A stretch of 38,195 nt of DNA from Phycisphaerales bacterium (lineage in GTDB: Bacteria > Planctomycetota > Phycisphaerae > UBA1845 > Fen-1342), in assembly GCA_016795025.1 (NCBI GenBank), contig JAEUIR010000015.1, positions 1-38,195 of the forward strand, read 5' to 3'. A program made the position numbers and the translations under genes. Below, one piece after another: positions 1 through 7,682 of the stretch (its first letter is position 1; every line of letters starts with the position of its first letter). Under the pieces are notes generated by a model that saw only the letters and a program-made list of their open reading frames with translations, searched no databases and was not told the DNA's origin.

Positions 1-215
1 GGCTCATACTCCCAACCATCAATGATGATTCGAAGGTCGTGTACCATCGCGTAGGGCGTATCGGCACGCGCGGTTTCGTTATCCAATACGAGCGCAGATG
101 ACTCAGACGCGGTACGTTTCTTCGGACGTGAATTCCCGTCTACGAGCGATCGTGTTGCGCGGGCGTTCCGGCGGGCCGCGGCGCGTTGACTCGCCCGTTC
201 GGTGGATGTTAGCAT
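1..215 (-). CDS. 5'-partial hypothetical protein (runs off the window start)
   Basis: On the minus strand an open frame starts with ATG at 215 and stays open for 71 codons to the window edge. The last part reads as ordinary protein (…ALVLDNETARADTPYAMVHD, then LRIIIDGWEYE), while the first 45 residues are Arg/Ala-rich. AAGGA lies about 11 bases upstream of the ATG, a usable ribosome binding site. A shorter product could start at the ATG at 47. The gene would be divergent from the DJ-1 gene with 47 bp between starts. I do not recognise the family. The plus-strand frame over the same bases (98-262) looks like a non-coding shadow. Confidence 0.45.
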   Translation of the reverse strand, partial: MLTSTERASQRAAARRNARATRSLVDGNSRPKKRTASESSALVLDNETARADTPYAMVHDLRIIIDGWEYE

Positions 216-262
216 ATCGTCGACAATTCCTTACGGCGGTTCTGCACGAAAGCAGGGTCATC

Positions 263-811
263 ATGGGCGAGCTAGGCGGCAAGCGATTTCTGTTCTTTGT
301 CGGCGACGATTACGAGGATCTCGAAGTCTGGTATCCGCTGCTCCGGCTTCAGGAAGCCGGCGCGTCTGCCGTGGTCGCCGGCGAAATCAGCGGGCACACG
401 TATCGCGGAAAGCACGGCTATCCCTGCCGCGCGGATGTGAACGTCGAGACTGTCGCGTCGCGCGATTTCGAGGGCGTGATCGTGGCCGGCGGCTGGATGC
501 CGGATCGGCTTCGCCGCGTCAGCAAAGTGCTGGAGCTGGTCCGCGAGTTTGATCGCGAAGGCAAGCTGATCGCGTCGATTTGCCACGGACCGTGGATTCT
601 CATCTCCGCCCACGTGTGCCGCGGAGCGAAAATGACGAGCACGCCGGGCATTCGCGATGACCTGGTGAACGCCGGCGCAGAGTGGAGCGATGCGCCAGTC
701 GTGGTTGATCGCCACTTCATCACGAGTCGCCGCCCGCCCGATCTGCCGCTTTTTTGCGCTGCGATCCTGGCCTGGTTTGCCGGGAAACCGCGTGCGGCCG
801 CGGCGCGATGA
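263..811 (+). CDS. DJ-1/PfpI family protein (class I glutamine amidotransferase-like)
   Basis: This 182-residue protein has the hallmarks of the DJ-1/PfpI superfamily, which includes cysteine-dependent hydrolases, deglycases and stress proteins. The N-terminus (KRFLFFVGDDYEDLEVWYP) carries the conserved acidic residue, Glu18. The nucleophile elbow is ASICHGPW, with Cys107 followed by His108. Length is normal for PfpI-type single-domain proteins. The frame stays open upstream to 98, but homology-like sequence begins only at the ATG at 263, so that start was chosen; its ribosome binding site is weak. The stop overlaps the next start (ATGA at 808-811), so translation of the two genes is probably coupled. 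Substrate cannot be told from sequence. Confidence 0.88.
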   Translation: MGELGGKRFLFFVGDDYEDLEVWYPLLRLQEAGASAVVAGEISGHTYRGKHGYPCRADVNVETVASRDFEGVIVAGGWMPDRLRRVSKVLELVREFDREGKLIASICHGPWILISAHVCRGAKMTSTPGIRDDLVNAGAEWSDAPVVVDRHFITSRRPPDLPLFCAAILAWFAGKPRAAAAR

Positions 812-1299
812 AAAGTCACATTCATTACGAAACCGCGTTTGAGAGTTATTTGCGCGAAAAGCAGGTGCCGTATGTCGCCGTGGACGAGGCGAAGCGGGCC
901 ATCTTTCGCGACGCGAAGTTGAAGAGCTTCGATTTCATTGTGTATTCCTCGCACGAGACAAACTGGCTGGTGGACATCAAAGGGCGAAGCTGGGCACCGG
1001 GCGGCGGGCGGTGGGAAAACTGGGTGACGCAGCTCGACCTGGACGGGTTGGACCAATGGCAGGGAGTGTTCGGGGCGGGTTTTCGAGCGCTGTTTGTTTT
1101 CGCATATCAGCTAGCGCTCGACGCGCCGGCCCCGGCCGATGTGGTCTATGACGCGTCGCGAAGCCGCTACGTGTTTGCCGGCGTGCCGATCGATCAGTAT
1201 CGACAGTTTGCGCGTGTCCGCTCGCCTAAATGGGGGACGGTGAATATGCCGACGCGCGACTTTGCGCGTTTCGTCCGCCCCATCGCGGATTTGTTGTGA
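808..1299 (+). CDS. HYExAFE family protein, nuclease-like fold suspected
   Basis: The 163-residue product begins MKSHIHYETAFESYL, which contains the HYExAFE signature of a small protein family I know mainly from planctomycetes. The pattern of an early Glu (…HYETAFE), then FDFIVYS and VDIKGR about 40-60 residues later, resembles the D…(D/E)xK core of PD-(D/E)XK nucleases. That link to nucleases is inference; no function is established to my knowledge. The ORF can be extended to 754, but ATG 808 puts the signature at the N-terminus and overlaps the stop of the DJ-1 gene by four bases. The two genes therefore probably form an operon. Confidence 0.75.
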   Translation: MKSHIHYETAFESYLREKQVPYVAVDEAKRAIFRDAKLKSFDFIVYSSHETNWLVDIKGRSWAPGGGRWENWVTQLDLDGLDQWQGVFGAGFRALFVFAYQLALDAPAPADVVYDASRSRYVFAGVPIDQYRQFARVRSPKWGTVNMPTRDFARFVRPIADLL

Positions 1300-1321
1300 C
1301 GATTGTCGTGGACGGCCGGCC

Positions 1322-2542
1322 TTAGGCTCGCACGGCGTTCAGCATGCGGCCGGCAACGGGGTCGGTGGAAAGCACGCCCAGCAATTCGGCGAAGTAGGAC
1401 TGAAACGGCGGCAAGGCCGGAAAACGCGATCCCAATTCCTCGCGCAAGCGAGAATGATCGTACAACACGCTCATGTTCAAGAAGGGGAGGTAGTTTCGCA
1501 ACGACGCGAAAATCTTGCGTTGGAGCGGCGTGCGGATCACCCGCCGATGCATTTCGCGTGTCCATTCGGCCGGACGAATGAGCTCCAGAGGTTTGCTGCG
1601 GTCATAGAAACGGTCGGTCACTTCTGACAGCGTGGAATAGGGGCCGGACCCTTCGTGACTCGCCGAAAGGTGGTAGCAGTCGTATTTCAGCTTTGGCTGT
1701 TCGAGTAGTCCGATGATGCTGTCCACGACGAAGCTGACCGGAACGACGTCCGGGCGGCCGGCAGGATTCACCGGTATTGCGTCAAGTTCCTTCAGCAGCG
1801 GCACGAACCAGAGTATCGCCCGCGCAAATTGCAAACATGACAATCCGGCGCTCAGCACGATCGACGGGCGCACGATCAGCACGGGCAACCCGCTGTCGCG
1901 CACCATTTGCTCGGCGACGGCTTTGGAGCGCGTATATTCGTTGTGGTGCTCGTTTTCGGGCCGCAGGCTTTCGTCTTCATGCACGAGCTTGTTGGACATT
2001 ACGCCGCTGACGAAAGCGGTGCTGATGTAAACGAAGAGCGGATTTCGGCGGCAGGTCCGCCCGAAATCGATCAGGTGCTTTGATCCGGCGACATTTGTCC
2101 GACTGCATGAATCCGACCGGATGAACGAGGTCTCCGCGGCGCTGTGGATGATGATGTCGGCTTCGTTGCGGATCTCGTCGTAATCCATCGCCGATAAGCC
2201 GAGGCGATCGGCGCTGATGTCACCGGCGACGGGAATGACGCCATGATCCTCGTCAGGGTCGATTCCGGAGCTTGTTCGGGACAATCGATCGGCGATGCGC
2301 AAGGCCGGGCCGGCCTGATTCCGCGAACGGGCCAAAGCCCAGACTTTTCCGATCGGATGATCGATGAGCGCTCGCAGCAACTCGCCGCCGATCAGCCCGG
2401 TACCGCCTGTCACAAGTACATTTACACCGCGCGTCAGCAATTCACGACTCCGAAAAATGCGCAAGCCCGCAGGCTGATCGATCAAAAACCAACGCAGCGC
2501 AGATTGCCACGCCGGATGAAAATCCGGCATGCGGGGCTGCAA
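1322..2542 (-). CDS. NAD(P)-dependent SDR-family oxidoreductase (thioester reductase/epimerase-like)
   Basis: This is an extended short-chain dehydrogenase with the NAD-binding_4 look of fatty acyl-CoA or thioester reductase domains. It shows the glycine motif VTGGTGLIG (about residues 44-52), the central IIIHSAAETSF, the serine stretch VYISTAFVSG near 171-180 and catalytic YTRSK (Tyr203, Lys207). The C-terminal part binds substrate and is not diagnostic. The 406-residue ATG start has no evident ribosome binding site, and the first 38 residues look unrelated to the fold. A TTG at 2440 with CGGAG seven bases upstream would give a 372-residue protein starting just before the Rossmann motif and is a serious alternative. 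Substrate is unknown; it stands alone between plus-strand genes. Confidence 0.8.
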   Translation of the reverse strand: MQPRMPDFHPAWQSALRWFLIDQPAGLRIFRSRELLTRGVNVLVTGGTGLIGGELLRALIDHPIGKVWALARSRNQAGPALRIADRLSRTSSGIDPDEDHGVIPVAGDISADRLGLSAMDYDEIRNEADIIIHSAAETSFIRSDSCSRTNVAGSKHLIDFGRTCRRNPLFVYISTAFVSGVMSNKLVHEDESLRPENEHHNEYTRSKAVAEQMVRDSGLPVLIVRPSIVLSAGLSCLQFARAILWFVPLLKELDAIPVNPAGRPDVVPVSFVVDSIIGLLEQPKLKYDCYHLSASHEGSGPYSTLSEVTDRFYDRSKPLELIRPAEWTREMHRRVIRTPLQRKIFASLRNYLPFLNMSVLYDHSRLREELGSRFPALPPFQSYFAELLGVLSTDPVAGRMLNAVRA

Positions 2543-2866
2543 TCATGCGGAGGCATCGATTCGACGCACACGCCGCTTCGATGCACTTGTCGAAAGACAC
2601 TCCGTGACGACGCAGGGTTAAGCGATTTCCCAGACGGTTACTGCGTTCTGCCGAACGGACTCCGAATTCTAACCATATGCTCCTAATGCGTCTACGGGCG
2701 AAATACTCCTAATGGACTTTGACGTTTGGCTGGGCACGCGAGCCGGCCGGCGCGCCGTTGCGTGGAATGACGCGAGATCGACCTTCAGCCCGCTCAAGCG
2801 CCATGGCGCGCCCGATTGCGGTATATTTTCCTGCGTGGTGACGGGCGGATTCGGGAGCATCGGGCT
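2543..2866. other. Gene-less stretch between SDR gene and yceH
   Basis: No convincing coding sequence is seen. It must hold the promoters of two divergent genes. A TATATT hexamer lies near 2822, in front of yceH, without a clear -35. A 12-base direct repeat, AT(G/A)CTCCTAATG, occurs at 2677-2688 and 2703-2714, 26 bp apart, and could be an operator or chance. Confidence 0.4.
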
Positions 2867-3535
2867 ATGTCGCAGGCTTTGTCGTTCTTTCAACGTCGGG
2901 TCTTGGGAGTGCTGATCGAAAAAGCACTGGCGCAGCCAGCTTATTACCCCATGACGTTGAACGCCATCGCCGCCGCCTGCAACCAGAAAAACAACCGCGA
3001 CCCGGAAATGAGCGTAGACGAGGAAACCGTCTACCAGACGTTGGAGGAGCTTCGCGGTTTGGGCCTCGTCACGCGCGTGCTCACCAGCGGCGGCCGCACC
3101 GATCGCTTCAAGCACCTTGCCAACGAGGTATACGGATGGGACGGGAAGCAGCGAGCGGTGATGGCCGAGTTCCTGTTGCGCGGGCCGCAGACATTGGCCG
3201 AGCTGCGCACGCGCTGTTCGCGCATGACGCCGTTTGACTCGGCTGAGCACGTGACAGCCGTCCTCGACGCGCTTGCGGCGCATGATCCACCGTTCGTGAT
3301 GCTCCTGCCGCGCGCCCCAGGGCAGCGCGAAGCGCGTTACACACACCTCATGTATCCGCCCGACGAAGCGCCGCTAACGCCGAAGAGCGACGCCGCGCAC
3401 GATTCGGTCGGCCAGCGATCGGGCGACGGCGGCGCACTGAAAGCGGACATCGAAGCCATCCAGAATCAGCTTGTTGAGCTTCAGCGAGCCGTGGATCGCC
3501 TCGAACAGCGGCTTGATACGCTGGAAGGTCGATGA
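2867..3535 (+). CDS. yceH: YceH/DUF480 family protein (UPF0502), tandem winged-helix
   Basis: The 222-residue product matches the YceH (DUF480) family. Typical segments are RRVLGVLIEKALAQPAYYPM, ALAQ…YPMTLNAI, the ACNQKNNRDP motif, DEETVYQTLEELRGLGLV, and a second winged-helix half, VMAEFLLRGPQTLAELRTR. The C-terminus is a short coiled coil (LVELQRAVDRLEQRLDTLEG). The family looks like a DNA-binding protein but its role is not well defined. ATG 2867 is preceded by GGGAG about ten bases upstream. Its stop overlaps the next gene's start (ATGA at 3532-3535), so the acetyltransferase is translationally coupled. Confidence 0.9.
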   Translation: MSQALSFFQRRVLGVLIEKALAQPAYYPMTLNAIAAACNQKNNRDPEMSVDEETVYQTLEELRGLGLVTRVLTSGGRTDRFKHLANEVYGWDGKQRAVMAEFLLRGPQTLAELRTRCSRMTPFDSAEHVTAVLDALAAHDPPFVMLLPRAPGQREARYTHLMYPPDEAPLTPKSDAAHDSVGQRSGDGGALKADIEAIQNQLVELQRAVDRLEQRLDTLEGR

Positions 3536-4038
3536 CGAGCAGCGCGGCCGTCGCGCGCATCAGCCGCGGCGGGTTTCTCGTGCGGTCCGTGCGGGAGTCT
3601 GACACGGCGGCGATTCACCGCCACATCTCCGCAATCTACGCCGACTATGGCGATGTGCTGGATGTTGAGCGAGAGGATACGCATCTCCGTGAGCCGGGCA
3701 GTTTTTTTCGCTCGGACGGCGGCGAATTCTGGGTCGTGCTGGACGGCGACGAGCTGATCGCAACCGGGGCCATTTTTCTGATGCAGGATCTCGCGGAGAT
3801 TCGCACGATTTATGTGCGAACGGATCGCCGCCGTCTGGGCTTGGCACGGGCGCTGACGCAGATGGGCATCGATCACGCGGTTCACCGCGGCTATCGCGTA
3901 ATTCATCTTTGGAGCGACAAGCGCTACACAGAGGCACACAGGCTCTATGAGAGCATGGGTTTTGTTCGCATCGGCGAGCGCGAGGTTCGCATCACGAATG
4001 CGTATTCTGAGTGGCGCTATCGCCTGACTCTCAATTGA
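3532..4038 (+). CDS. GNAT family N-acetyltransferase
   Basis: The 168-residue product is a single-domain Gcn5-related acetyltransferase. Visible features are the entry strand FLVRSVRESDTAAIHRHI, the central strand and acetyl-CoA loop (EIRTIYVRTDRRRLGLARAL, an R-R-x-G-x-A type pyrophosphate loop) and the closing HRLYESMGFVRIGEREV helix-strand typical of the fold. The acceptor substrate cannot be read from sequence. It follows yceH with a four-base start/stop overlap, and its 3' end overlaps the convergent ada gene by eight bases (4031-4038). Confidence 0.88.
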   Translation: MTSSAAVARISRGGFLVRSVRESDTAAIHRHISAIYADYGDVLDVEREDTHLREPGSFFRSDGGEFWVVLDGDELIATGAIFLMQDLAEIRTIYVRTDRRRLGLARALTQMGIDHAVHRGYRVIHLWSDKRYTEAHRLYESMGFVRIGEREVRITNAYSEWRYRLTLN

Positions 4039-5269
4039 GCGCGGCGGCCTTTCGCCAGCCGCGCTCGTGGCGCAGCAGCCATTCCTTGCGCCAGATGCCA
4101 CCCGCGTATCCAACCGGCGAACCATCCGATCCCACCACGCGGTGACACGGAATCAATAGCGCGACGCGATTCATGCCGTTTGCCCGCGCCACAGCCCGAA
4201 CGGCCGTCGGCTGCCCGAGCGCGGCCGCCACATCTGCGTATGAAAGCGTTTGTCCAGGCGGAATCTCGCGCAAGCGGTCCCAGACCGCTTGCTGAAACGG
4301 CGTGCCCGGCGCGACGATTGGAATGTCAAAGCTCATCCGCCGGCCCGCGAAATATTCGCTAATTTGCTCGGCCAATTGGTCGAGTACGGCGTTTGAGCCC
4401 GGAGTAACCACGCCCGGCACGCGCCGTCGCAGCGTGTTGATTTGCGACTCCAGGCCGCGCCGATCCACAAACTCCAATAGACATACGCCACTCTCGCCGG
4501 CAATCGCGAGCAGCGGTCCGAGTTGTGTGGAAAGCCAGCGCGCGTGCAACACATCGACCGCGCCACGCGCCGCGACGCTGGGCGGCGCGCCGAATAATCG
4601 CGAGAAAGCGGCCCGCAAACCGGCCTCTGATTCGAACCCGTGCCGCATCGCGCCGCGCAGCACTGTCTGTCCGCCGCGGACGCTCGCCAGCGCCGAACCC
4701 ACACGGCGCGCTCGGTGATAGGCCGCGAACGTCATGCCGAAGTGTCGCTTGAAATATCGCGCGACACGGCTGGGTTCGAGATTGCAAGCGCGCAGATCGC
4801 CGGCCGTCAGCCGCCGATCCAGCGTGCGGTCGGCAAGTTGCAGCGCTGCGCGAATCCAGGGCGGCTGCGAATTGCTCGGGTCCAGCGGCTGACAACGCCT
4901 GCACGGCCGAAAGCCCGCCCGCAGCGCTTCGCCCGCCGAAGGGAAGAACTCACAATTCTCGCGCCGCGGTTTTTTCGCGCCGCATCCGGGTCGGCAGAAA
5001 ACGCCGGTCGTGCGAATTCCGGCGAAGAACACGCCGTCCAGCGAGGCGTCGCGCGTGATCAGTGCCTGGTACATCTTCGCGGTCGATAACGACAGTTCGG
5101 CCGCAATGCGCCTGGGCGAGCGGTTTTTCCCGCGTGGCGGGCTCGCCTTCGCGATCGCCTCGGCGGGGCGAACCGTCTTTTTTTTTGCCGATCGAGTCAC
5201 CGTGCCGTTTTCCTCAAATTTCTGGTGTCCGTTTGCGACATCCGTCGCGGCCGTCATCATCCTATCCAT
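4031..5269 (-). CDS. ada: Bifunctional Ada: methylphosphotriester sensor/AraC regulator and O6-methylguanine-DNA methyltransferase
   Basis: The 412-residue protein has the full Ada layout. A basic N-terminal extension of about 54 residues precedes the zinc methylphosphotriester domain (Cys92 and Cys96 in FCRPGC, Cys123 and Cys126 in PCRRC). An AraC-type helix-turn-helix region follows (SRVARYFKRHFGMTF…GFESEAGLRAAFSRLFG). The C-terminal methyltransferase has PCHR with acceptor Cys375. All landmark cysteines are offset by 54 from E. coli Ada, so the core is colinear. Ada repairs O6-methylguanine and phosphotriesters and, once methylated, activates its own regulon. ATG 5269 was chosen because AAAGGAG lies about ten bases upstream; the frame stays open to 6049 only by chance, antisense to the lipoprotein gene. 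A CATAAT hexamer near 5297 may be its -10 box. Confidence 0.93.
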   Translation of the reverse strand: MDRMMTAATDVANGHQKFEENGTVTRSAKKKTVRPAEAIAKASPPRGKNRSPRRIAAELSLSTAKMYQALITRDASLDGVFFAGIRTTGVFCRPGCGAKKPRRENCEFFPSAGEALRAGFRPCRRCQPLDPSNSQPPWIRAALQLADRTLDRRLTAGDLRACNLEPSRVARYFKRHFGMTFAAYHRARRVGSALASVRGGQTVLRGAMRHGFESEAGLRAAFSRLFGAPPSVAARGAVDVLHARWLSTQLGPLLAIAGESGVCLLEFVDRRGLESQINTLRRRVPGVVTPGSNAVLDQLAEQISEYFAGRRMSFDIPIVAPGTPFQQAVWDRLREIPPGQTLSYADVAAALGQPTAVRAVARANGMNRVALLIPCHRVVGSDGSPVGYAGGIWRKEWLLRHERGWRKAAALN

Positions 5270-5638
5270 AAATCGCCACTCCTTTCTGGTGACGATTATG
5301 CACTGTGTCCAGACCGCTCGCCTGAACAGATTGAACGCCAAATTCGGATTGACGCGAAGACGGTTCCAGACCGGCGATTTCGGTTTTCGGTGTCCGAAAA
5401 ACGCCTGATCGGTTTCATCTCCCCGAAAAAAAAAGTGCGCATGGGTAACAAAAAACCCTCGGTCACTGTCATCCATTACGCGGTCCGCTCCGTTCTTAAA
5501 GCGCGTAACAAAGCGGCTCACTGTGCTTCCAGGCAGCCGCTCCCTTACGGTCGCGGCTCTGTTTTGTTCGGCGCGCGATTCGCGGGGCTTTTGCCCTGCT
5601 TCGCGGCAAAAAACCGTCGATTTACCGGAGAAAAAACC
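5270..5638. other. Gene-less divergent region between ada and lipoprotein gene
   Basis: It separates two divergent starts and should carry both promoters. It holds one copy of the CGCTCCCT/ACGGTCGCGG interspersed repeat (5533-5563) and a 7-bp hairpin (TTTTGCC/GGCAAAA) just before the lipoprotein gene. No small gene or RNA was recognised. Confidence 0.4.
5533..5563 (+). repeat. Interspersed palindromic repeat, family B copy 1
   Basis: The element has AGCCGC (5535-5540) facing GCGGCT (5553-5558) across a 12-base loop, and then CTGTT. It matches the copy at 27419-27446 almost base for base over about 27 positions, although the flanks are unrelated. It is intergenic. Confidence 0.7.
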
Positions 5639-6652
5639 ATGCGTCGTTCCTATTGGCCCATCACCATCGCGGTGGCGTTCGCGACCTTCGCTCTTGCCGG
5701 TTGCCTGGAGCGGAAAGAAAAAATCACGATCCATGCTGACGGATCGGCGGAAATCACGGCTACATTCCGCGGCGATCAAAGCGACCTGACCACGGGCGAC
5801 GCGCTGCCGACCGACGCGTCCGGCTGGAAAACGCGCGAGACGCGCGAGACCGACAAGGACGGCAACGAAAAAGTGACGCGCGAGGCTGCGTTGCGCATCC
5901 CCGCCGGAGGGGAATGGCCGGCGGGCTTCGCGCCACAGGGCAGCGCCGCTTCGGAAATCGCGCTGGAATTTCCAACCGGCTTGATGATCGAAACCCGGCC
6001 GGATGGCGCTTATTACCATTTCCGTCGCGTTTACCAGGCGCGCCCGCACGCTCGATTCGAATATGCGCGCGAGGATCTACAGAAGAAGCTGGACGAGATC
6101 GCCGGGACGGAACCCGAGCAGCTCACGCCCCAACAACGGCAAACGCTGGTCGATGCGTTGCGCCAGTTCGAAGCCGTCAAGCAAACCGAATTCGTGCTGT
6201 CCGCCGCTCGCGCGATGGACGATTGGCCGCAAGATCGAGTGCTGAAGGCTCGCCAGGTCGTGGCCGATTATTTTGCTCACATTGACACGCAACGCGTTGC
6301 GGAAAAGCTCGGCGAACCAGCCAGCGAGGCCCGGGACCGTGCGATTCAGGAATTCGCCGAAGATATGATTGGCGGCGTGAAGAACGTCCTGATCCAGGAA
6401 ATGCAGTCCCGTGGCGCCGGAACCGTCGAGCAGGAGCGAATGCTCGCGGCTTATGATCGCGAAGCGACGAAGCACGAGATTTCCGAGGACATCGGAGACG
6501 ACTTCTTCGAGATTACGATTGTCATGCCCGGCGAAGTGATTGCGCACAACGGCGATGCCACCGAAGACGGCGCGATCAAATGGCAGTTTCCCGGCAAGGC
6601 GTTGATGGACCGCGATCAGGAAGTCATGGTGACCAGCCGGGTGAAAAAATAG
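5639..6652 (+). CDS. Predicted lipoprotein of unknown function
   Basis: The 337-residue product begins with a lipoprotein signal peptide (MRRSYWPITIAVAF…LAGC) with lipobox cysteine Cys22. After it comes KITIHADGSAEITATF, a beta-rich opening often seen in envelope proteins that describe a 'DUF' with an N-terminal ferredoxin-like strand pattern; I cannot name the family. The middle is helical and charged (residues about 140-270), and the C-terminus ends in a beta segment (IKWQFPGKALMDRDQEVMVTSRVKK). ATG 5639 is preceded by GGAG eight bases upstream. The sigma/anti-sigma pair starts 28 bp downstream, so the lipoprotein may be part of, or sense for, that regulatory operon (inference). Confidence 0.75.
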   Translation: MRRSYWPITIAVAFATFALAGCLERKEKITIHADGSAEITATFRGDQSDLTTGDALPTDASGWKTRETRETDKDGNEKVTREAALRIPAGGEWPAGFAPQGSAASEIALEFPTGLMIETRPDGAYYHFRRVYQARPHARFEYAREDLQKKLDEIAGTEPEQLTPQQRQTLVDALRQFEAVKQTEFVLSAARAMDDWPQDRVLKARQVVADYFAHIDTQRVAEKLGEPASEARDRAIQEFAEDMIGGVKNVLIQEMQSRGAGTVEQERMLAAYDREATKHEISEDIGDDFFEITIVMPGEVIAHNGDATEDGAIKWQFPGKALMDRDQEVMVTSRVKK

Positions 6653-6680
6653 CGCAGCACGCGCGACAGGACGCGCCGCG

Positions 6681-7202
6681 ATGTTTGATCTGGAACGACT
6701 ATTCCGCGATCACCGCGAGCGCGTTTACCGCTGGGCGCTCGGGCTTTGCGGGCGGCACGCCGATGCGGCCGACATTTGTCAGGAAGTGTTCCTGCGATCG
6801 TTGCTGAGACGCCCGAGTTTTGAAAACGAATCCGCGGCTACCGGCTGGCTGCGGCGCGTCACGTCGAACATCGCCATCGATCGATGGCGCTCTCGACGTT
6901 CGGCGCGTTTAGCGGATTCACGTCGGGAACCGATCTCTCCCGCGATCGCGCCGGATGAAGAGTTGGTGCAAAACGAAGAGGCACAACGCGTGCGCGGCGC
7001 TTTGGCGGCACTGAGCGAGCAGCAACGACTGGTGCTGCTCGCGAAAGCATTCGACGGCCGCACGTTCGCTGAGATCGCGGCGGAGATGGGCCTGGCCGTG
7101 CCGACCGTGAAGACGCATTACCTGCGAGCGCTCGAGGCGGTCGCCCGCGTGCTGAGCAGCAAACATGAGGACGCTGGTCGAGCGCGGCCGGTTGTGAGGT
7201 AA
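6681..7202 (+). CDS. ECF-type RNA polymerase sigma factor
   Basis: The 173-residue protein has sigma region 2 (LFRDHRERVYRWALGLCG…ADAADICQEVFLRSL, then GWLRRVTSNIAIDRWRSRR) and region 4 (ALSEQQRLVLLAKAFDGRTF, AEIAAEMGLAVPTVKTHYLRA), with no region 1 or 3. It directs RNA polymerase to a specific promoter set. The next gene, three bases downstream, encodes a zinc-binding anti-sigma factor, so activity is probably controlled by release from that membrane protein. ATG 6681 has AGGA about nine bases upstream. The target promoter motif cannot be inferred here. Confidence 0.93.
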   Translation: MFDLERLFRDHRERVYRWALGLCGRHADAADICQEVFLRSLLRRPSFENESAATGWLRRVTSNIAIDRWRSRRSARLADSRREPISPAIAPDEELVQNEEAQRVRGALAALSEQQRLVLLAKAFDGRTFAEIAAEMGLAVPTVKTHYLRALEAVARVLSSKHEDAGRARPVVR

Positions 7203-7205
7203 ACC

Positions 7206-7682
7206 ATGAACTGCGAGCAATGGCGGAATCAATCAGCGGACTTGGTTGGCGATGAGCTGCCGCCAGCGGAGCGAGGCGAGCTTGAAAGCCACGCGCGCGA
7301 ATGTGCGTCGTGCGGCGCTGATCTGGACGATATGCGTCGCGTGGTGCAGGCTGTGCAGGCGTTGCGTCCTGACGATGATTCCGTGGCGCTGGCCGCGGTG
7401 AGCGTGCCAATGCCCGAGGGCTTCCCTCGCGCCGGGCGTGCGTTTGTGGCGATCGCGCGCTATGCCGCAGTGATCGCTTTCGCGTTCTTCGCCGGCTACG
7501 CTTCGCGCGGCGGTTCTCAGTCAGACAGCGCGGCTCAACTTGCCGTAAAGCCTGCGAACGTGAATTCGACCATCAATCCGCCGATCCATCCGCAGATCGC
7601 CCAGAACTACCAGCGCGCGGCCGATCGGCATCCCAACGCCTCGACGCTCGGACTATCGTTGCTGAGCATCGCGCGGCGCTGA
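7206..7682 (+). CDS. Membrane anti-sigma factor with zinc finger (ZAS)
   Basis: The 158-residue product starts MNCEQWRNQSADLVGDELPP and has the zinc anti-sigma signature H29-x3-C33-x2-C36 (HARECASC), the common ECF-binding domain. One membrane segment follows (about residues 79-98, FVAIARYAAVIAFAFFAGY), with a short, low-complexity outer tail. It should sequester the adjacent ECF sigma factor at the membrane. GAGGT precedes the ATG. The last 30 bases overlap the end of the convergent DUF3754 gene. Confidence 0.88.
   Translation: MNCEQWRNQSADLVGDELPPAERGELESHARECASCGADLDDMRRVVQAVQALRPDDDSVALAAVSVPMPEGFPRAGRAFVAIARYAAVIAFAFFAGYASRGGSQSDSAAQLAVKPANVNSTINPPIHPQIAQNYQRAADRHPNASTLGLSLLSIARR

Noticed and set aside
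5270-6049. Upstream extension of the ada reading frame to 672 residues
   Set aside because: It is antisense to the lipoprotein gene, has low-complexity composition, and ada has a good start with ribosome binding site at 5269.
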